Shown piece after piece: positions 7,531 through 10,507 of a stretch of 10,507 nt of DNA. Positions within the stretch are counted from its first letter, which is position 1. Every line of letters starts with the position of its first letter. Source of the stretch: QHWK01 sp035315685 (GTDB lineage: Bacteria > Acidobacteriota > Vicinamibacteria > Vicinamibacterales > CAVVIG01); NCBI GenBank assembly GCA_035315685.1, contig DATFXR010000862.1:1-10507 (forward strand), given 5' to 3'. Made by a program: the position numbers and the translations under genes. Under the pieces are notes generated by a model. It was given only the letters and a program-made list of their open reading frames with translations. It was not told the DNA's origin and made no database searches.

Positions 7531-7560
7531 TGCTTTTCGCTCTGCGGTTGCTTTTCGCTC
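7521..7560 (+). repeat. 18-bp exact tandem duplication
   Basis: TCTGCGGTTGCTTTTCGC occurs at 7523-7540 and again at 7541-7558. Identity at an offset of 18 extends over 22 bases (7521-7542 against 7539-7560). Its period is twice that of the adjoining 9-bp repeat and it overlaps the last unit of it, so it looks like a slippage or unequal-exchange product of that repeat. Confidence 0.8.
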
Positions 7561-7571
7561 CGCGCCTGCCT

Positions 7572-8447
7572 CTACTTCCCGCCATAACTCACGCGCCAGA
7601 TCGCGTTCGATCCATCGTCGCTCACCAGCAACGCGCCGTCGGCGGCCATCGTCACGCCGACCGGCCGGCCCCAGACGTGGCCGGCATCAACGACGAAGCC
7701 GGTGAGGAAGTCCTCGTAGCCGCCGGTCGGCGCGCCGTTCTCGAGCGGAACGCGGATCACCTTGTAGCCGAGCACGGTCGCTCGATCTTTCTCGCCTGCA
7801 TTGGTCTCGACGTCGTCGACGTTCGTCAACGATCCGACCGACACGTAGATCTTGCGGCCGTCGCGTGAGAACACGATGTCGCGCGACCAGTGACCACGGC
7901 CGGGCGGCGCACTCGTCGGCAGGTCGGCAATTTTCTCAGCGCTGCCGCGCGCCTTCAGATCGCCGTTCTGATACGCAAAGCGGACGATCGCATCGGTGTT
8001 GCCGACATAGACGTGCGTCGGATTCGCGCCCGGCGGATAGAACGCGATGCCAAACGGCCTGCGCAATCCGTCAGCGAAGATCTCGGTCGTCTGCGCGCGG
8101 CCCGTGGTATCGCGGCCGCGCAGGACCTTGATGCGGCCGGGACTGCTCTCGGCGACAAAGATGTCGCCGTTCGCCGCGGTCCGCATCAACCGTGGATTGT
8201 CGAGCCCGTCCGCGAAGAGCGACACGGTGTAGCCGGACGGCGCCAGCGGCCTGGCGTCGGCGGGACGGGGTACGCGGCTCGGCGAGTTGCTCACCGACTT
8301 CGTCGCGAACGGTTCCGGCAGATCGGCGACCGTGATCCGATGCAGCGCGCCAGGCCGATCGACACGGAAGTCGCCGAACACCGATTGATCGCCGCGGACC
8401 GACGCGGCGACGAGCAGCGTGCCTGCGACGATGCCTGCTCTCTTCAT
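7572..8447 (-). CDS. sorbosone/glucose dehydrogenase-like beta-propeller protein, apparently lacking its middle
   Basis: Related to secreted PQQ-dependent sugar dehydrogenases (L-sorbosone dehydrogenase type), which oxidise sugars outside the cytoplasm. 291 aa; GGAGG (8460-8456) lies eight bases before the ATG; a short hydrophobic N-terminus (MKRAGIVAGTLLVAASVRG) suggests export. Blade motifs: GYTVSLFADGLDNPRLM (72-88), GDIFVAESSPGRIKVL, LRRPFGIAFYP, then GHWSRDIVFSRDGRKIYVSVGS (185-206) with a His in the likely active-site region. After NVDDVETNAGEKDRA (to about 223) the sequence jumps to GYKVIRVPLENG and the C-terminal YEDFLTGF, GRPVGV and LLVSDDGSNAIWRVSY. Relatives, as I recall them, are about 400 aa or more, with a 'GLRNPVG' blade and a 'HGSWNR' segment between these two parts. 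Both are missing here, so the propeller is probably incomplete. It lies 28 bases downstream of the alpha/beta-hydrolase gene, same strand, likely co-transcribed. Confidence 0.85.
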   Translation of the reverse strand: MKRAGIVAGTLLVAASVRGDQSVFGDFRVDRPGALHRITVADLPEPFATKSVSNSPSRVPRPADARPLAPSGYTVSLFADGLDNPRLMRTAANGDIFVAESSPGRIKVLRGRDTTGRAQTTEIFADGLRRPFGIAFYPPGANPTHVYVGNTDAIVRFAYQNGDLKARGSAEKIADLPTSAPPGRGHWSRDIVFSRDGRKIYVSVGSLTNVDDVETNAGEKDRATVLGYKVIRVPLENGAPTGGYEDFLTGFVVDAGHVWGRPVGVTMAADGALLVSDDGSNAIWRVSYGGK

Positions 8448-8475
8448 TGCGCCGTCCTCCGCGTGGAGCCTGCCG

Positions 8476-9369
8476 TCACTTCGCGAAACCGCTCACCCGC
8501 AGCCAGTTCGCGAGCAGACGCGGCCACTCGGCCAGCGCCTGATCCTGCTGCGCGAGGCCGCTGCCGTGCGCGCCGTTTCGAAACACGTGCATCTCGGCCG
8601 GCACACCCGCCTTGCGCAGCGCCAGGAAGTACGCGACCGCGTTCTCCACCGGAACCACGGTGTCGGCGTTGGTGTGATAGATGAACGTCGGCGGCGTCGA
8701 CGGAGTTACCTGCGTTTCGCTCGACAGACCGCGCGCGAGCCCGGCGTCCGGCGATTCGCCGAGCAGATTCGTTTTCGATCCCTGATGGCTCCACGGCTCG
8801 ACGAAGGAGATCACCGGGTAGCCGAGCACCGCGAAATCGGGACGGCTGCTGACGCGATCGATCGGATCAGCCGCGTCGGCCTTCCCGGCGTCGAAGTGCG
8901 TCGACACGGACGAGGCGAGGTGGCCGCCAGCCGAAAAGCCCATGAAGCCGACCCGATCCGGAGCGATGTGCCATTCGGCGGCGCGCGCGCGCACGGTGCG
9001 GATGGCACGCAGCGCGTCGCCGAGCTCGATCGGGTGATGGTAGCGGGGCCCGAGACGGTAGCGCAGCACGAACGCGGCGAGGCCGAGGGTGTTGAGATAA
9101 TTCGCCGGCGCGCGGCCTTCGAGGTTCATCGACAGCCGCGCATAACTGCCGCCCGGCGCGACGATCACTGCCGTCATCGGACCGGTCGTGTTCGGCGGCA
9201 TGTAGATCGTCAGCGCCGGCTTGTCCGAGTCGTCTCCGCCGAGCGCACCCGGCGCGCCCGACGGCCACAGGAGAATCGTCTGCGGATCTTGCAGCAGCGG
9301 CGGCGACGGCGCGGTCTGTCCGGCCGCGAGCATCACGACAACAATCAGCGCATGCATGGGCGCGGCCAT
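8476..9369 (-). CDS. exported alpha/beta-hydrolase (carbohydrate esterase/BD-FAE-like)
   Basis: A serine hydrolase likely acting on ester bonds, perhaps acetyl or feruloyl esters of polysaccharides; exact substrate unknown. 297 aa. The N-terminus (MHALIVVVMLAAGQTA from Met5) is a short signal peptide. Initiation could be at 9369 or at Met5 (9357), and neither has a clear Shine-Dalgarno site. The mature part starts ILLWPSGAPGALGGD, common to this esterase group. Catalytic features: oxyanion-region VIVAPGGSY (68-75), nucleophile elbow GFSAGG with Ser146, acid in NADTVVP (Asp236), and His268 in NGAHGSG. All three triad positions are in the expected order and spacing. The first gene downstream is the sorbosone-dehydrogenase-like gene, 28 bases on. 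A zincin-like lipoprotein gene lies 98 bases upstream on the same strand. Confidence 0.92.
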   Translation of the reverse strand: MAAPMHALIVVVMLAAGQTAPSPPLLQDPQTILLWPSGAPGALGGDDSDKPALTIYMPPNTTGPMTAVIVAPGGSYARLSMNLEGRAPANYLNTLGLAAFVLRYRLGPRYHHPIELGDALRAIRTVRARAAEWHIAPDRVGFMGFSAGGHLASSVSTHFDAGKADAADPIDRVSSRPDFAVLGYPVISFVEPWSHQGSKTNLLGESPDAGLARGLSSETQVTPSTPPTFIYHTNADTVVPVENAVAYFLALRKAGVPAEMHVFRNGAHGSGLAQQDQALAEWPRLLANWLRVSGFAK

Positions 9370-9467
9370 TATGACCGCGGCGGTTCGGCGGGAGGCGGCA
9401 AATCGACGTCACGTCATCGACCGTTCGCCCGCGGCTACGCGCTCGACGTCAACCTGCAGATCCCTCC

Positions 9468-10091
9468 TCACGTGCCTTTCTGACGCAGCGTCCGCTTCAT
9501 GACCTCCAGCGCAGCGTCGGACCAGTGCTTGGCACCGAAGAAATGCGCGTACGAAGTCGACGCGGTGCCGTCGTAGCAGTCATCGCAGTGAGAATCGCGC
9601 GTGAACTCGAATCCACGTTGATGCCCGAGCTCGTGCGCCGCCGTGGCGCCGACGCCGCGGCCGAGCCCCTCTATGAGCGCGGCGCGCGAGGTTCCCGGGC
9701 AATGCGAGAGAGTCCGGCACTGCACGACGGCGAGCTCGACGTTGGCGAGCACATCGAATCGCACGCTGCTCCTCCGCGACGCCGGATAGGTGACGCCGGT
9801 CGCGCCGAAATCCAGCCGCCGCCCGTACGGCGTGTCTTCGACGCGGATCTCCCGCGCGCCGCGCGACAGTTGTTCTCCGACGACCAGGTCAAATCCCCTG
9901 AAGGCGGAACGCATCGCGTCGAGCGCCGCCTGTTTGAGTTGCGCCTGCTCGGTCTGTGTCAACGGCTCACCGGCGATTCGCCACGAGTTGGCAAATGTCA
10001 TCGCGACGGTCAAGGGCGTGGGCGGTTGGATGCACGACACGGTCGACACGGTCACGAGGATCGCCGCGATCGCGCACCGGCGCCGCGTCAC
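9468..10091 (-). CDS. zincin-like lipoprotein with HELGH motif
   Basis: Probable zinc metallopeptidase-fold lipoprotein, about 207 aa. The GTG at 10091 is preferred because it gives a compact lipoprotein signal: TRRRCAIAAILVTVSTVSC, with the lipobox Cys at about 20. No clear Shine-Dalgarno site is seen, and the frame is open upstream to 10388 (an ATG at 10166 is an alternative), so the start is uncertain. Residues 152-172 read HELGHQRGFEFTRDSHCDDC, numbering from the GTG. The zinc-binding HExxH is clear, and a following Gly160 and His168 could supply the third ligand with a longer spacing than classic metzincins (HExxHxxGxxH). An HC-x2-C pair follows directly, reminiscent of but not equal to the archaemetzincin Cys pattern. 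Upstream, CRTLSHC adds two more cysteines. No specific family is recognised; a structural or inactive role is possible. It is divergent from the gene at 10308. Confidence 0.72.
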   Translation of the reverse strand: MTRRRCAIAAILVTVSTVSCIQPPTPLTVAMTFANSWRIAGEPLTQTEQAQLKQAALDAMRSAFRGFDLVVGEQLSRGAREIRVEDTPYGRRLDFGATGVTYPASRRSSVRFDVLANVELAVVQCRTLSHCPGTSRAALIEGLGRGVGATAAHELGHQRGFEFTRDSHCDDCYDGTASTSYAHFFGAKHWSDAALEVMKRTLRQKGT

Positions 10092-10231
10092 GCCGTGATG
10101 GGGCGGTGGCACGCGCGCGGCGCCCTGGCTGCTCGCGCGGACGGCACGGAACTCTCGGCAGTCCATGGTCTTAGGGTGCGGCGATCGCGGCGAGCGTAAC
10201 AGTTTTGGGTTCGCAGGGCTGATCAGGTCCG

Positions 10232-10245
10232 GGTCAGTTCTGACC
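10232..10245. promoter_or_regulatory. perfect palindrome in divergent spacer, possible operator
   Basis: GGTCAG-TT-CTGACC: 6-bp perfect arms. It lies in the spacer between the divergent lipoprotein (start 10091) and HTH-like (start 10308) genes, a common place for a shared operator. A second inverted repeat follows, with its centre about 25 bases away. Binding is inferred. Confidence 0.4.
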
Positions 10246-10257
10246 GACGCATTGCAA

Positions 10258-10268
10258 AACTGGCAGTT
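10258..10268. promoter_or_regulatory. second short inverted repeat in divergent spacer
   Basis: AACTG-G-CAGTT: 5-bp arms around one base. It lies 40 bases upstream of the ATG at 10308, where it could overlap a promoter of that gene. No good -35/-10 pair was found around it. Five-base arms can arise by chance; the nearby longer palindrome is what makes it worth listing. Confidence 0.3.
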
Positions 10269-10307
10269 GCCCCAATCGCTGGCGCGCTTCACAATGGGAG
10301 GATGCGA

Positions 10308-10507
10308 ATGGTGGACGACGCGCGTGAACGTGTTCGGGCGGAATATCTCGAGATGCCTGGCCTCCACCTGACGATCGACCAGGTTCAACGACTCTGCGGC
10401 ATCGAACGGCGCACCTGCACGACGATCCTCGAAGGCCTCGTCGAGGAACGGTTTCTGTGCGTCAAGCCGAACGGCGCCTACGCACGTGCCTGGGACGGAT
10501 ACCGGCC
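10308..10507 (+). CDS. small winged-helix-like protein, N-terminal part (C-terminus off window)
   Basis: The frame is open from ATG 10308 to the window edge (66 codons). GGGAGG ends six bases upstream, which favours this ATG over the one at 10302, too close to the site. The sequence is VDDARERVRAEYLEMPGLHL, then a helix-turn-helix-like stretch LTIDQVQRLCGIERRTCTTILEGLVEERFLCVKPNGAYAR. The 'EYLEMPGL-LT--Q-QRL-G' opening and a 'LV---FL----G-Y-R' wing are, from memory, a common small-protein pattern in Acidobacteriota. A regulatory or DNA-binding role is inferred from that. It is divergent from the zincin-like lipoprotein gene and has two palindromes upstream. Confidence 0.8.
   Translation, partial: MVDDARERVRAEYLEMPGLHLTIDQVQRLCGIERRTCTTILEGLVEERFLCVKPNGAYARAWDGYR

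Noticed and set aside
7429..7560. CRISPR-like array
   Set aside because: The units are 9 and 18 bases long, directly abutting, with no spacers and no cas genes.
8419..9483. Long plus-strand open frame (354 codons)
   Set aside because: It is antisense to the alpha/beta-hydrolase, whose full catalytic triad is present; its composition is typical of a shadow frame.
10261..10280. Sigma54 promoter (TGGCA and TTGC present)
   Set aside because: The GG and GC elements are only five bases apart, not the ten needed for sigma54.
10165..10371. Plus-strand 68-codon frame
   Set aside because: It overlaps the divergent spacer and the start of the HTH-like gene in another frame, and has no supporting motif or ribosome site.

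Overview
This window is GC-rich bacterial DNA. It most resembles Acidobacteriota, probably a Vicinamibacteria-type soil lineage. The basis is an Oar-like TonB-dependent receptor with an N-terminal carboxypeptidase-regulatory-like domain, an extracytoplasmic hydrolase and sugar-dehydrogenase gene set, and a small winged-helix-like protein of a type I associate with that group. This assignment rests on gene style, not on any marker gene.

Layout. Positions 1-1214 (minus) hold the N-terminal 404 codons of the receptor, which runs off the left edge. It has a GTG start, a strong Shine-Dalgarno site and a well-formed sigma70-type promoter. Positions 1452-2030 (minus) hold a secreted LppP/LprE-like protein. 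Divergent from it, 2157-5402 (plus) encodes a 1081-residue membrane-anchored TPR-CHAT protein (caspase-like His/Cys dyad). Thirteen bases later comes a 294-residue protein of unknown function (5415-6299), and the two form a tight pair. Positions 6446-7410 (plus) hold an exported NodB-type polysaccharide deacetylase broken by a one-base frameshift. Positions 7411-7571 hold 9-bp-periodic and 18-bp tandem repeats. On the minus strand, 10091-9468, 9369-8476 and 8447-7572 encode a zincin-like lipoprotein, an alpha/beta-hydrolase and a shortened sorbosone/glucose-dehydrogenase-like beta-propeller. A divergent small HTH-like gene starts at 10308 and leaves the window on the right.

How the genes fit together. 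Most products are predicted to be exported: outer-membrane uptake, carbohydrate deacetylation, de-esterification and sugar oxidation are consistent with surface polysaccharide use or remodelling. The most system-like element is the TPR-CHAT gene with its unknown downstream partner. This has the architecture of a protease plus dedicated target or effector, as in CHAT-based immunity and cell-death systems, but no known effector family is recognised in the partner.

Two neighbouring genes carry lesions: a frameshift in the deacetylase and an apparent in-frame loss of mid-propeller sequence in the dehydrogenase. They converge on the repeat-bearing spacer. Either local decay or assembly error could explain this.
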